A stretch of DNA of 64,000 bases from Pseudothioglobus sp905182815 (GTDB taxonomy: Bacteria; Pseudomonadota; Gammaproteobacteria; PS1; Pseudothioglobaceae), in NCBI RefSeq assembly GCF_048087625.1, contig NZ_CP159805.1, positions 1-64,000 of the forward strand. The letters are read 5' to 3'. Shown in pieces: positions 37,535-45,659 of this stretch. Position 1 is the stretch's first letter; each line of letters starts with the position of its first letter. Both the position numbers and the translations under genes were made by a program. Below the pieces are notes generated by a model that made no database searches, was not told the DNA's origin, and worked only from the letters and a program-made list of their open reading frames with translations.

Positions 37535-37753
37535 ATGGATTATTTTGTAATAGCTATAATTGTATTAATATTTTTCTTTTTAGGCGCCGCTGTTATTGGC
37601 TTACTTAAAGGCGGCAGAGAAGGTTCTGACAAAATGTTTAAAGCGCTAAGAATGAGGATTATTCTTTCAGTTTTCTTGTTTGTCTTTTTACTATTTGCTA
37701 ATTATATTGGATGGATAGAGCCTAATAACTTTAACCTGCTGCCAACCCAATAA
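37535..37753 (+). CDS. twin-transmembrane protein (DUF2909 type)
   Basis: The 72-residue protein consists of two membrane helices (about 3-24 and 43-62) separated by a short basic loop (KGGREGSDKMFKALRMR). This matches the small DUF2909 family seen next to SURF1 in oxidase clusters. Function is unknown. Its stop overlaps the SURF1 start (TAATG), so the two are translationally coupled. Confidence 0.75.
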   Translation: MDYFVIAIIVLIFFFLGAAVIGLLKGGREGSDKMFKALRMRIILSVFLFVFLLFANYIGWIEPNNFNLLPTQ

Positions 37754-38451
37754 TGAGCTTACGTTTTATTCTTCCTTCGATTCTAATAACTGCGACCTTT
37801 GCATTTTTAGTATCCCTCGGTTTTTGGCAGCTGGAACGAGCCGATGACAAACGCAGTATCGAGGCCTCAATAAAGCAGGCGAATACTGGCAGCGTTGAAC
37901 TTATCAGGAAAGAAGAAGGCCTTCAAAGCAAAGAGTATTATGAGGTTCGACTTCAGGGAAAGTACTTAAGTGATAAGCAGTTTATCTATGACAATCAAAT
38001 TGTTGACCAAGTTTCAGGCTATTATGTTCTAACTCCTTATGCCTTAGAAGGCCAGTCAAAAGCTATCTTAATTAATCGAGGCTTTATTCCATGGAACGGG
38101 CGTAGAGATAAATTAGCAGATATAGTTATTGGACATGAGACTAGAGAAATAAAGGTACAGATCTCAAAACCAATTAAGAGAATGGAGCTCAAGCCAAGTG
38201 AAGTTGGTATTCAATTTCCAGTCCTAATCCAATCGATCGACCTACAAGATATGGCTGATAGAGCCAAGGTTGATTTTTCAAGTGTCATTGGCTTGTTAGA
38301 TGCGTCTGCCTCTAATGGTTTCATTAGAAAATGGGAGCCGTACACTGGAAGTATTGAAAAGCATATAGGGTATGCTGTTCAATGGTTTTTGATGGCCCTT
38401 GTTCTTGCAATAATAGGAATTCGTATTGCGATAAAGCAGCGCAAAAAATAA
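37753..38451 (+). CDS. SURF1 family oxidase assembly protein
   Basis: SURF1/Shy1 proteins help insert heme a into subunit I. The 232-residue protein has the expected two terminal membrane helices flanking a periplasmic domain. The N-terminal motif LGFWQLERADDKR and the C-terminal HIGYAVQWFLMALVL are hallmarks, with LINRGFIPW in the middle. It closes the oxidase biogenesis region and is followed by tRNA-Thr. Confidence 0.93.
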   Translation: MSLRFILPSILITATFAFLVSLGFWQLERADDKRSIEASIKQANTGSVELIRKEEGLQSKEYYEVRLQGKYLSDKQFIYDNQIVDQVSGYYVLTPYALEGQSKAILINRGFIPWNGRRDKLADIVIGHETREIKVQISKPIKRMELKPSEVGIQFPVLIQSIDLQDMADRAKVDFSSVIGLLDASASNGFIRKWEPYTGSIEKHIGYAVQWFLMALVLAIIGIRIAIKQRKK

Positions 38452-38514
38452 TCAAATTTTGATGGTATAAAACATTCTTTAAATAAAAAAGCTTACTGTA
38501 TAATTTCCCACTAA

Positions 38515-38590
38515 GCCGAAGTAGCACAGTTGGTAGTGCAACTGATTTGTAATCAGTAGGTCGCCAGTTCGAGTCCGGCCTTCGGCACCA
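38515..38590 (+). tRNA. tRNA-Thr (anticodon TGT)
   Basis: A 76-base cloverleaf with a 7-bp acceptor stem GCCGAAG / CTTCGGC, discriminator A and encoded CCA. The anticodon stem CTGAT / ATCAG carries the loop TTTGTAA, giving anticodon TGT, which reads ACA and related Thr codons. A TATAAT box at 38499-38504 lies 10 bases upstream, and a strong hairpin terminator follows. Confidence 0.97.
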
Positions 38591-38603
38591 ATAAATAAGT
38601 ATT

Positions 38604-38628
38604 AAGCGGTCTAAATGACCGCTTTTTT
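38604..38628 (+). terminator. terminator after tRNA-Thr
   Basis: AAGCGGTC (38604-38611) and GACCGCTT (38617-38624) form a perfect 8-bp stem with a 5-base loop, followed by TTTT. It lies between tRNA-Thr and the convergent acyl-CoA synthetase gene and may act on both strands, though the minus-strand U-tract is poorer. Confidence 0.85.
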
Positions 38629-38632
38629 ATTG

Positions 38633-40255
38633 TTAATTTTTTACTCGTTCTCGTAAAATGAATTTTTGTACTTTTCCAGTTGAGGTTTTTGGAATGGCCT
38701 CAAAAATAAATTTACGTGGTAATTTAAATGAAGCCATGTTGTCACGGCACCATTGACCAAGTTCCTCTTCTGAGGCTTTCTGGTTTTTGTTAAGTTCTAT
38801 AAATGCGCAAGGGGACTCGCCCCATTTTTCATGAGGCATTGCTACAACTGCTGCTGCATTAACAGCAGGGTGCTTATGTAATACCTCTTCTATTTCAATT
38901 GAGGATATATTTTCACCGCCAGAGATAATAATGTCCTTTGAGCGGTCCTTAAGCTGAATGTAGCTATCATTATGAATGACCGCTAAGTCACCTGAGTGAA
39001 ACCATCCGCCTGCAAATGATTCTTCAGACGCCTTTTTATTTTTTAAATAACCCTTCATGACTACATTGCCCCTAAACATTACTTCACCAATAGTCTTTCC
39101 GTCATGAGGAACGGGTTTCATGGTTTTTGGATTAACAACATCTAGAGATTCTAGTGGCAGATAACGAACGCCTTGACGGGCTTTTAGTGAAGCTTGTTTT
39201 TCCTTATTAAGGTCATTCCATTCTTGGTGCCATTCATTAACAACTGCAGGGCCATAGGTTTCAGAGAGGCCATATAGATGAGTGACATTAAAGCCCGATA
39301 CGTTCATTTCAGTAAGTGTTTTCTCAGGGGGAGGTGCTGCAGCGGTAAAGAACTCAACTCTGTTTTCAAGCAAACGCCTTTTACTATTTTCTAGTGAAAG
39401 AATTGTTGACATAACAACTGGAGCCCCACATAAGTGAGTCACTTTGTAATCGGACAAGGCGTCCCAAATCGGTTCAGGTTTGACGTGTCTTAAACAAACA
39501 TGTGTTCCAATTATTGCAGACATTGTCCAAGGAAAGCACCAGCCGTTGCAGTGGAACATTGGCAGCGTCCAAAGATAGACTGCGTGTTTATTAATTGAGG
39601 CAATGAGCGCATTGCCTTGAGCTAATAGGTAAGCGCCGCGATGATGAGAAACAACTCCTTTCGGGTTTCCTGTAGTTCCAGAGGTATAATTTAGTGATAT
39701 TGCATCCCACTCATCTTCGGGCATAAGCCAATCAAACCCGGAGTCTCCACCAGATAAAAAAGACTCGTATTCAACCGCTTCACTTAGGGAGTCACTTATT
39801 GGAAATTCACTGTCACTGTAGTCAATTAAAATCGGATTTACCTTAGATAGTTCTAATGCAGATCGAATGGCGCTAATAAACTCACGATCTACAATCAGCA
39901 CTTTAGTATTAGCATGATCAATTTGGTAGGCAATTGTTGCGGCATCAAGTCGCGTATTTATACTATGTAAAACAGCTCCACACATTGGAACGCCATAATG
40001 CGACTCGAGCATTGCAGGAGTATTTGCAAGAATTACTGATACAGTATCACCGCGATTAACCCCTTTTTTTGAAAGTGCAGATGCAAGCTGACAAGAGCGC
40101 TGATAGAACTCACTATAGCTTCGCTTTATGGACCCATGAATTATTGCTGTGTAGTCTGGAAATACTGACGCCGCTCTTTCAAGAAAAGTAATTGGCGTTA
40201 GAGGCTGATAGTTAGCTGGATTTCGATCTAAATCAGTGTTGTAAGGATTGCCCAT
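38633..40255 (-). CDS. acyl-CoA synthetase, DmdB-like AMP-binding enzyme
   Basis: The 540-residue ANL-superfamily enzyme activates a carboxylic acid with ATP and CoA. It has the P-loop YTSGTTGNPKG (residues 190-200), YGLSETYGP, SGDLAVIH, the hinge KDRSKDIIISGGENIS and the C-terminal catalytic lysine in PKTSTGK (K528). Overall it resembles the medium-chain/aryl ligases that include DmdB, the methylmercaptopropionate-CoA ligase of DMSP demethylation. The substrate cannot be read from sequence. It is the last gene of the minus-strand cluster, 11 bases after the crotonase gene. Confidence 0.9.
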   Translation of the reverse strand: MGNPYNTDLDRNPANYQPLTPITFLERAASVFPDYTAIIHGSIKRSYSEFYQRSCQLASALSKKGVNRGDTVSVILANTPAMLESHYGVPMCGAVLHSINTRLDAATIAYQIDHANTKVLIVDREFISAIRSALELSKVNPILIDYSDSEFPISDSLSEAVEYESFLSGGDSGFDWLMPEDEWDAISLNYTSGTTGNPKGVVSHHRGAYLLAQGNALIASINKHAVYLWTLPMFHCNGWCFPWTMSAIIGTHVCLRHVKPEPIWDALSDYKVTHLCGAPVVMSTILSLENSKRRLLENRVEFFTAAAPPPEKTLTEMNVSGFNVTHLYGLSETYGPAVVNEWHQEWNDLNKEKQASLKARQGVRYLPLESLDVVNPKTMKPVPHDGKTIGEVMFRGNVVMKGYLKNKKASEESFAGGWFHSGDLAVIHNDSYIQLKDRSKDIIISGGENISSIEIEEVLHKHPAVNAAAVVAMPHEKWGESPCAFIELNKNQKASEEELGQWCRDNMASFKLPRKFIFEAIPKTSTGKVQKFILRERVKN

Positions 40256-40266
40256 AATCGTTATGA

Positions 40267-41082
40267 CTATTCATCTTGCCATTTAGGCTGACGTTTTTCT
40301 AGAAATGCATTAATGCCCTCTTTTGCATCAAGTGTCAGCATATTATCGACCATTACTTTTGATGCATAATCGTAAGCATCAGAAATAGACATATCTTTCT
40401 GATTGTAGAAAGCTTGTTTGCCAGTTTTTAAAGTCATACTTGATTTTGAGGCAATCACTTCAGCAAGCTCCATAGCGCTTATAGTTAAATTTTTATCGTT
40501 TACAACGCGATTGATAAGGCCAATGCTCTCTGCTTTATTTGCATCCACCATTTTTCCAGTTAATAGCATTTCCATCGCTGCTTTGTTGGATATGTTTCGA
40601 GATAGCGCGACCATAGGAGTTGAGCAAAAAAGACCAATATTGACGCCTGGCGTAATATATCGTGAGGATTCTCCACCAACAGCTAGGTCACAACACGCGA
40701 CAAGCTGGCAGCCAGCTGCAGCTGCTACTCCAGCAACCTCAGCAATGATTGGCTTAGGATGATTGACAATTAGCTGCATGAGGGCAGAGCAGGATGAAAA
40801 AACTTTTGTGAAGTATTCGAGCCCATCATCATCAGCACTTCTTCCAGCAGACATTTGTTTTAAGTCATGACCAGAGCAAAATGCAGGGCCGTTAGCAGCA
40901 ATTATGATTACTCTGGTCTTTCCATCTTTTGAGGCGTGATTAAGAGACAGAGTAATTGCAGTCATCATCTCTTCAGACAAAGCATTTCTTCGTTTGGCAT
41001 CGTTTAGTGTTAAGCGAAAGACGCCATTATCAGTAAATTCTTCAAGCAGTATTGATTCGATAGGACTTTCCTTGTTGCTCAT
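40267..41082 (-). CDS. crotonase-family protein, ECHDC3 type
   Basis: The 271-residue protein has the crotonase fold with the oxyanion-hole segment FCSGHDLKQM (68-77). The two glutamates used by true enoyl-CoA hydratases are replaced: GCQLVACCD has Gln126 and ITPGVNIGLF has Gly146. This matches the ECHDC3 subgroup (STPMVALSRNI follows). Classical hydratase activity is therefore doubtful, and it is unlikely to be DmdD, which keeps both. Activity and substrate are unknown. It lies between an acyl-CoA synthetase and an OsmC gene on the same strand. Confidence 0.9.
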   Translation of the reverse strand: MSNKESPIESILLEEFTDNGVFRLTLNDAKRRNALSEEMMTAITLSLNHASKDGKTRVIIIAANGPAFCSGHDLKQMSAGRSADDDGLEYFTKVFSSCSALMQLIVNHPKPIIAEVAGVAAAAGCQLVACCDLAVGGESSRYITPGVNIGLFCSTPMVALSRNISNKAAMEMLLTGKMVDANKAESIGLINRVVNDKNLTISAMELAEVIASKSSMTLKTGKQAFYNQKDMSISDAYDYASKVMVDNMLTLDAKEGINAFLEKRQPKWQDE

Positions 41083-41121
41083 AAAATAAGCCTTATATTA
41101 GCATATACGCTTTAAATTTTT

Positions 41122-41574
41122 TTAAATGTTTATGTTAACTTCTACGCCAGAGTCTAGAGTATTTGCAATGAAGCAATATCTGTGAGCTCTGTCATGCATC
41201 TTTTCTAATTCTTCATGACTAACTTCAAAACCATGGTCAAAGGATACTTTTGGATGCAGGTCTATTTTATTTACAATCATTTGCTTCTTATCATTCTTGC
41301 CTAGGTGTGCAATTGCATGATCTTCGTAGGATAATACAGGCCACTTTGTTTTTGCTGAAAGAGCTAAAAAAGTCATCATATGACAGCTGCTTAATGAGGC
41401 AGCTAGAGCTTGTTCAGGGTTGGTGTTTTCAGCTGAGCCACCCCAGTCAGGAGCAGTGTCAGCCTTAACCATGTAATGATCATTGTATGAAACTTCATGT
41501 TCGCTAGAAAATTTTCCAGGAGAGAGTTCTTCTTCTTTTCTCTTCCAGTTAAGTTTGATAGATAGTTCAGACAT
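41122..41574 (-). CDS. OsmC family protein
   Basis: OsmC/Ohr proteins reduce organic hydroperoxides with a cysteine pair. The 150-residue protein has the two expected cysteines, in SLSSCHMMTFLAL and RYCFIANTL, and the alpha/beta pattern of the YhfA/OsmC-like branch. Its place between the crotonase and GcvT-like genes suggests a role linked to the pathway, for example detoxifying peroxides or sulfur-containing products. That is inference. Confidence 0.88.
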   Translation of the reverse strand: MSELSIKLNWKRKEEELSPGKFSSEHEVSYNDHYMVKADTAPDWGGSAENTNPEQALAASLSSCHMMTFLALSAKTKWPVLSYEDHAIAHLGKNDKKQMIVNKIDLHPKVSFDHGFEVSHEELEKMHDRAHRYCFIANTLDSGVEVNINI

Positions 41575-41603
41575 AAACTTTCTCCTAAATAATTTTGATC
41601 GGT

Positions 41604-42743
41604 TTAAGACGCTGAAGTAATTTTTTTCTTAGGGTCATAGAATGGTTTTTGCACAACCTTAATAGGATGATTTCCCTCTGATGTTCGAGTTTCTGCAACC
41701 ATATCTATAGCCGAATAGTTAACATCTATAATAGCAAGTGCAATATTTTTGTCAAGCCTAGGCGAGTAAACTGCTGACGTTATGTAGCCAACCTCACTTG
41801 AATCTATAAAAATTGGCCAGTAGCTGGTATTGGGATGCTGAAGAGGTGGGCATGAGATCTCTACACCAACTTGTCTTCGCTTAACTCCCTCAGATTGAAT
41901 TTTTTTAAGTGCATCTTTTCCAATAAAGTCTGCACCCATTTCAAGGTCAACGAGTCGATCTAATCCAAGCTCAAATGGATTTACAGTGTAGTCCATATCT
42001 GCCTGGTAAGAAAGCATACCTCCCTCAATTCTTCTTATTGTTGAAGTATGTCCGGGAACCAGCCCCATTGGTTTGCCAATTTCCATGATGTGGTCCCAGA
42101 GTTCATTTCCTCGAGAGCCATCACGTAGGTATATTTCATAACCTAACTCACTTGACCAGCCTGTTCTGGAAATGATTAATGGGATCCCATTCAGTTCAAA
42201 CTCTTCTAGCCAGTAATATTTAAGGCTATCTATTCTTTCACCAAAGATTGCTTTTGCAATATCGCCTGACTTAGGACCTTGAAGCTGAAGCGGCGATACA
42301 TCAGGCTCACCTAAATTAACATCTAGGCCAGAGTTGACGGCGACACCTTTGGCCCACATCAAAATATCGCTATCAGCCAAAGATAGCCAGAAGTGATTTT
42401 CACCAAGCCTTAAGAGTACGGGATCATTTAATACGCCACCATTTTCATCAGTAATAAGTACATACTTGCACTGCCCAACAGCACACTCAGAAAGGTTTCG
42501 AGGCGTTAGTAATTGTACAAATCTAGCAGCATCTGGGCCCGTTATTTCAACTTGACGCTCAACTGCAACATCACAAAGAATGGCCTCGTTCACAAGATTC
42601 CAGAAGTTTTGTATTGGATCACCAAAGTCTCTAGGGATATACATATGATTGTAGACTGAAAATCCCTGTGCTCCCCAGCGCACTGTCGCATCAAAATATG
42701 GAGACTTCCTCACCTGGGTTCCAAAACTAAATTCTTTTTTCAT
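41604..42743 (-). CDS. GcvT-fold tetrahydrofolate-dependent methyltransferase, DmdA-like
   Basis: The protein has the aminomethyltransferase fold of glycine-cleavage T-protein, and the order and wording of its motifs are closest to DMSP demethylase (DmdA). These include VYNHMYIPRDFGDP, VERQVEITGPDAARFVQLLTP, GGVLNDPVLLRL, LADSDILMWAKG and EPDVSPLQLQGPKS. DmdA transfers a methyl group from DMSP to tetrahydrofolate. Close DmdA-like proteins with other substrates are known, so the name is not certain. The frame extends to a GTG at 42749, but ATG at 42743 (379 residues) is likelier. No gcvH or gcvP is nearby. Confidence 0.85.
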   Translation of the reverse strand: MKKEFSFGTQVRKSPYFDATVRWGAQGFSVYNHMYIPRDFGDPIQNFWNLVNEAILCDVAVERQVEITGPDAARFVQLLTPRNLSECAVGQCKYVLITDENGGVLNDPVLLRLGENHFWLSLADSDILMWAKGVAVNSGLDVNLGEPDVSPLQLQGPKSGDIAKAIFGERIDSLKYYWLEEFELNGIPLIISRTGWSSELGYEIYLRDGSRGNELWDHIMEIGKPMGLVPGHTSTIRRIEGGMLSYQADMDYTVNPFELGLDRLVDLEMGADFIGKDALKKIQSEGVKRRQVGVEISCPPLQHPNTSYWPIFIDSSEVGYITSAVYSPRLDKNIALAIIDVNYSAIDMVAETRTSEGNHPIKVVQKPFYDPKKKITSAS

Positions 42744-42778
42744 AGACACTAATTCGCATTAAATAAAAGCGAAATAAT

Positions 42779-42796
42779 ACACATTTTTCAATGTGT
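42779..42796 (-). promoter_or_regulatory. GAAA-capped hairpin upstream of the DmdA-like gene
   Basis: In the 80 bases between the peptidase stop and the DmdA-like start, ACACATT and AATGTGT form a perfect 7-bp stem. On the minus strand the loop is GAAA. It is followed by TATTAT, which could be a -10 box or a weak U-tract. It may attenuate or process the transcript at this junction. Confidence 0.4.
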
Positions 42797-42823
42797 TGCA
42801 GATGTTTTTATTGCGCTTTTTGG

Positions 42824-43909
42824 CTATGTTATAAAGTTTGTTTCTCGAGTCAGTTCCGAAAGAATTTCGGGTCCCTCAGATCTTAGGATTACAATCTCTT
42901 CAAGTCTAACCCCAAATCTGCCTTGAAGGTAAATCCCTGGCTCAACTGAGAACACCATTCCTTCATCAAGTATTACTTCGGATGTTGCAGTTATATAAGG
43001 TGGCTCATGAATGTCAATACCAAGCCCATGACCTAAGCGGTGAACAAAGAATTCTCCATAACCTGCTTCAGTAATGACATCCCTTGCAGCAGCGTCAACT
43101 TCTTTTGCCATCACGCCTGGTTTCGCAGCTGCCATAGCTGCTTGCACTGCACGCTCTACAATCGCATGAACTTCAAGATAATCTTTTGGTGGTTCTCCCA
43201 CTACCGACATGCGTGTCATGTCACTTGGGAAGGTTCCTTTTCGACCACCGATATCAATCAATACTACGTCACCATTTTCTACTTTTCTGTTTCCAGTATG
43301 ATGATGCGGGAAAGCACCATTTGGGCCAGATCCCACAATGCAAAATTGAGGTTTAGCGCCTTCTGAGATAAAGTGTTTATTTATTGCTTCACCAATTTCA
43401 AGCTCAGTCACACCTTCTTTAATTGCTGCAAAACCAGCTTTCATTGCTCGATCATCGATTAGCGCATTCTCTTTAAGATTAGAGTACTCATCATTATCTT
43501 TGCGCATCCTAAGTGCGCCAATAGTAGAATTAGTAAACTCATAGGTCGGTTTTGGTAAGGCGTCGATAAGTATTAAAGCAAAGTGAGAGCGCATTGCTTC
43601 ATCTATAGCAATGTGTTTTGCATTTGATGAGCCGGTATAAGAGAGAGCCTCATCTAGTGCTTCTTCGGGACCGTTTTCATCTTTCCAGCTAAACATTTTA
43701 ATATCAGAGCGCTTCATTGCATCCTCTGCATTCACTGACGGCATGAGGAAGGCATCATTTTCCAATCCCATCAATAACATACAAGGTCTTTCATCAGGAG
43801 AGGGGTTGAAGCCTAACAACCATTTCATATGGGTGCCAGGACCAAGGGCAATTAAATCAACATTGTTATCCTTCATGCGAGTGCGCACAGAGTTTATTTT
43901 TTGTTGCAT
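42824..43909 (-). CDS. M24 family metallopeptidase, Xaa-Pro peptidase type
   Basis: The 361-residue protein has an N-terminal creatinase-like domain and a C-terminal pita-bread domain. All five dimetal ligands of prolidases and Xaa-Pro aminopeptidases are present: D219 (LIDIGG), D230 (SDMTR), H294 (RLGHGLGIDIHE), E323 (SVEPGIY) and E337 (RLEE). It probably cleaves Xaa-Pro peptides in the cytoplasm, matching the peptide transporter encoded just upstream. The unrelated-activity M24 members creatinase and DddP are less likely. No signal peptide. Confidence 0.88.
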   Translation of the reverse strand: MQQKINSVRTRMKDNNVDLIALGPGTHMKWLLGFNPSPDERPCMLLMGLENDAFLMPSVNAEDAMKRSDIKMFSWKDENGPEEALDEALSYTGSSNAKHIAIDEAMRSHFALILIDALPKPTYEFTNSTIGALRMRKDNDEYSNLKENALIDDRAMKAGFAAIKEGVTELEIGEAINKHFISEGAKPQFCIVGSGPNGAFPHHHTGNRKVENGDVVLIDIGGRKGTFPSDMTRMSVVGEPPKDYLEVHAIVERAVQAAMAAAKPGVMAKEVDAAARDVITEAGYGEFFVHRLGHGLGIDIHEPPYITATSEVILDEGMVFSVEPGIYLQGRFGVRLEEIVILRSEGPEILSELTRETNFIT

Positions 43910-43937
43910 AAGCTTTTCTAATAAATTTATAAATAAA

Positions 43938-45659
43938 TTAAATTATAGATTCAATTTTAGGCATTAGTCTAATAAGTTCTTTAGTATATTGGTGCTCTGG
44001 ATTATTAAATAATTCCTCAGATTCTTTTGTTTCACAAATACTTCCATTTTTAAGCACTACAATCCTATTACACATTTGTCTAATTACAGGAAGATCATGG
44101 CTAATAAACAACATAGTAAGGTGAAGCTCATCTTGAATATCTTTTAAAAGATTTAATACTTGAGCTTGTATGCTCACATCCAAGGCAGAAGTAGGCTCAT
44201 CACAAATTAATAAGCTTGGTCTTGTAGCTAAAGCCCTGGCAATTGATATTCTTTGTCTTTGCCCTCCAGAAAATTCATGAGGATATCGATCCAATGACTG
44301 TCTTGACATTCCAACAATATCTATCAAATCGTAAAGATTTTGCGTGAGCTCATTCTTATTAATATTTTTTTGAAAAAGCTTTATTGGTTCAGATATTATG
44401 TCTCTTACTTTAAATCTTGGATTTAAAGATGAATATGGGTCTTGAAATATCATCTGAATTTGGCCCCTACTCTTATCAATTTGATATTTTTTTTTCAAAT
44501 TATAAAGTGAGATATCATTATAAAAAATTTCTCCATTACTTGGCCTTACAAGACCTGTAATAATTTTTGCTATTGTTGATTTTCCTGAACCAGATTCACC
44601 AACTAAACCTAGAGTTTCACCTTCAAAAAGCTCAAAAGATACATTATCAACCGCCTTCTCTACTTTATTAGCTGACTCATTTTTTGATCCAAATGAAAAA
44701 TTATTTATCAAAGATTTATCATCAAAAATTTTAGTAACACCTGCCAGTTGTAAAACTTTTTTATCTTTATTTTTTTCTCTAACTCCCCAAGTTTTAATGA
44801 TTTTTTTTGTTAAATTTTTAGAATCAGATGTAATTTCTTTTCCATCAGGACTAATAAGTCTGAATCTATCAATTTTTTTATTTGTGGGAGGCACAGAAAT
44901 AACTAAGCTTCTAGCCTCATTAGATTTAGGGTTCGTTAACAATTCTTTAGTATCACCTTGCTCAACAATAAGCCCATGTCTCATAACAATAACTTTATCT
45001 GTTGTCTCAGCAATAACGCCCATATCATGCGTAATAATAATTACACCTAAATTTCTTTTTTTAGTAAGATCTTTAAGTAGTTCTAGTATTTGATGTTGAA
45101 TACTTACATCTAGAGCAGTTGTTGGTTCATCAGCTATAATTAAATCCGGCTCACAACTTATTGCTAAAGCAATAACAACCCTTTGACGCATTCCTCCACT
45201 AAATTGATGAGGATAATCTTCAATTCTTTTTTCAGCGTTATCTATTCCAACTTCTTCTAAGAGTTGAATCGATTTTTTCAATGCATCTTGATAGTTTAAA
45301 TTTAGATGTGTTTGAATAGTTTCAATTAATTGATCTTTTATTTTAAATAATGGATTTAAGGATGTTTGAGGATCTTGAAAAACAAATCCAATTTTCTTTC
45401 CTCTAATTTTTTGAATGAGCTCTTCGTTATCTCTTAATTCATAATTATCAATTTTAATTGATCCACTTGTTATTTCTCCTGGTGGATCAATTAAATTTAT
45501 GATGGCATTTGCAATGGTAGATTTTCCAGAGCCAGATTCACCAACTATGCCTAATATTTCACCCCTTTCCAATGTGAATTCAACATCTTTACTAGCAACA
45601 ATTGTTTCTTTTCTAGTTGGATAGCTAATATTTAAATTTTTAACCTCTAAAAAACTCAT
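43938..45659 (-). CDS. fused double ATPase of a peptide ABC transporter
   Basis: The 573-residue protein joins two ATPase domains equivalent to DppD and DppF, as in GsiA or YejF. Domain 1 has Walker A GESGSGKST (40-48), signature FSGGMRQR and Walker B LIIADEP. Domain 2 has Walker A at 354-362, signature FSGGQRQR and Walker B LLICDEP. The upstream extension to 45698 is unlikely; ATG at 45659 overlaps the preceding permease stop as ATGA. Rows inside this gene are about 18-32% G+C, far below the downstream peptidase gene. Confidence 0.93.
   Translation of the reverse strand: MSFLEVKNLNISYPTRKETIVASKDVEFTLERGEILGIVGESGSGKSTIANAIINLIDPPGEITSGSIKIDNYELRDNEELIQKIRGKKIGFVFQDPQTSLNPLFKIKDQLIETIQTHLNLNYQDALKKSIQLLEEVGIDNAEKRIEDYPHQFSGGMRQRVVIALAISCEPDLIIADEPTTALDVSIQHQILELLKDLTKKRNLGVIIITHDMGVIAETTDKVIVMRHGLIVEQGDTKELLTNPKSNEARSLVISVPPTNKKIDRFRLISPDGKEITSDSKNLTKKIIKTWGVREKNKDKKVLQLAGVTKIFDDKSLINNFSFGSKNESANKVEKAVDNVSFELFEGETLGLVGESGSGKSTIAKIITGLVRPSNGEIFYNDISLYNLKKKYQIDKSRGQIQMIFQDPYSSLNPRFKVRDIISEPIKLFQKNINKNELTQNLYDLIDIVGMSRQSLDRYPHEFSGGQRQRISIARALATRPSLLICDEPTSALDVSIQAQVLNLLKDIQDELHLTMLFISHDLPVIRQMCNRIVVLKNGSICETKESEELFNNPEHQYTKELIRLMPKIESII

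Noticed and set aside
38515..38590. tRNA-Thr as an integration site for the neighbouring cluster
   Set aside because: No integrase and no direct repeat of the tRNA 3' end was seen near 49 kb.
41604..42743. GcvT-fold gene as the true glycine cleavage T-protein
   Set aside because: No gcvH or gcvP neighbours, and its motifs follow the DmdA-like branch rather than GcvT.
42824..43909. M24 protein as the DMSP lyase DddP
   Set aside because: DddP is also an M24-fold protein, but it is longer (about 447 residues) and differs around its metal-site histidine. This protein has the full prolidase set, including RLGHGLGIDIHEPP, so a peptidase is far more likely.
42824..43909. M24 protein as creatinase
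   Set aside because: Creatinase does not keep the dimetal ligands. All five (D219, D230, H294, E323, E337) are present here.
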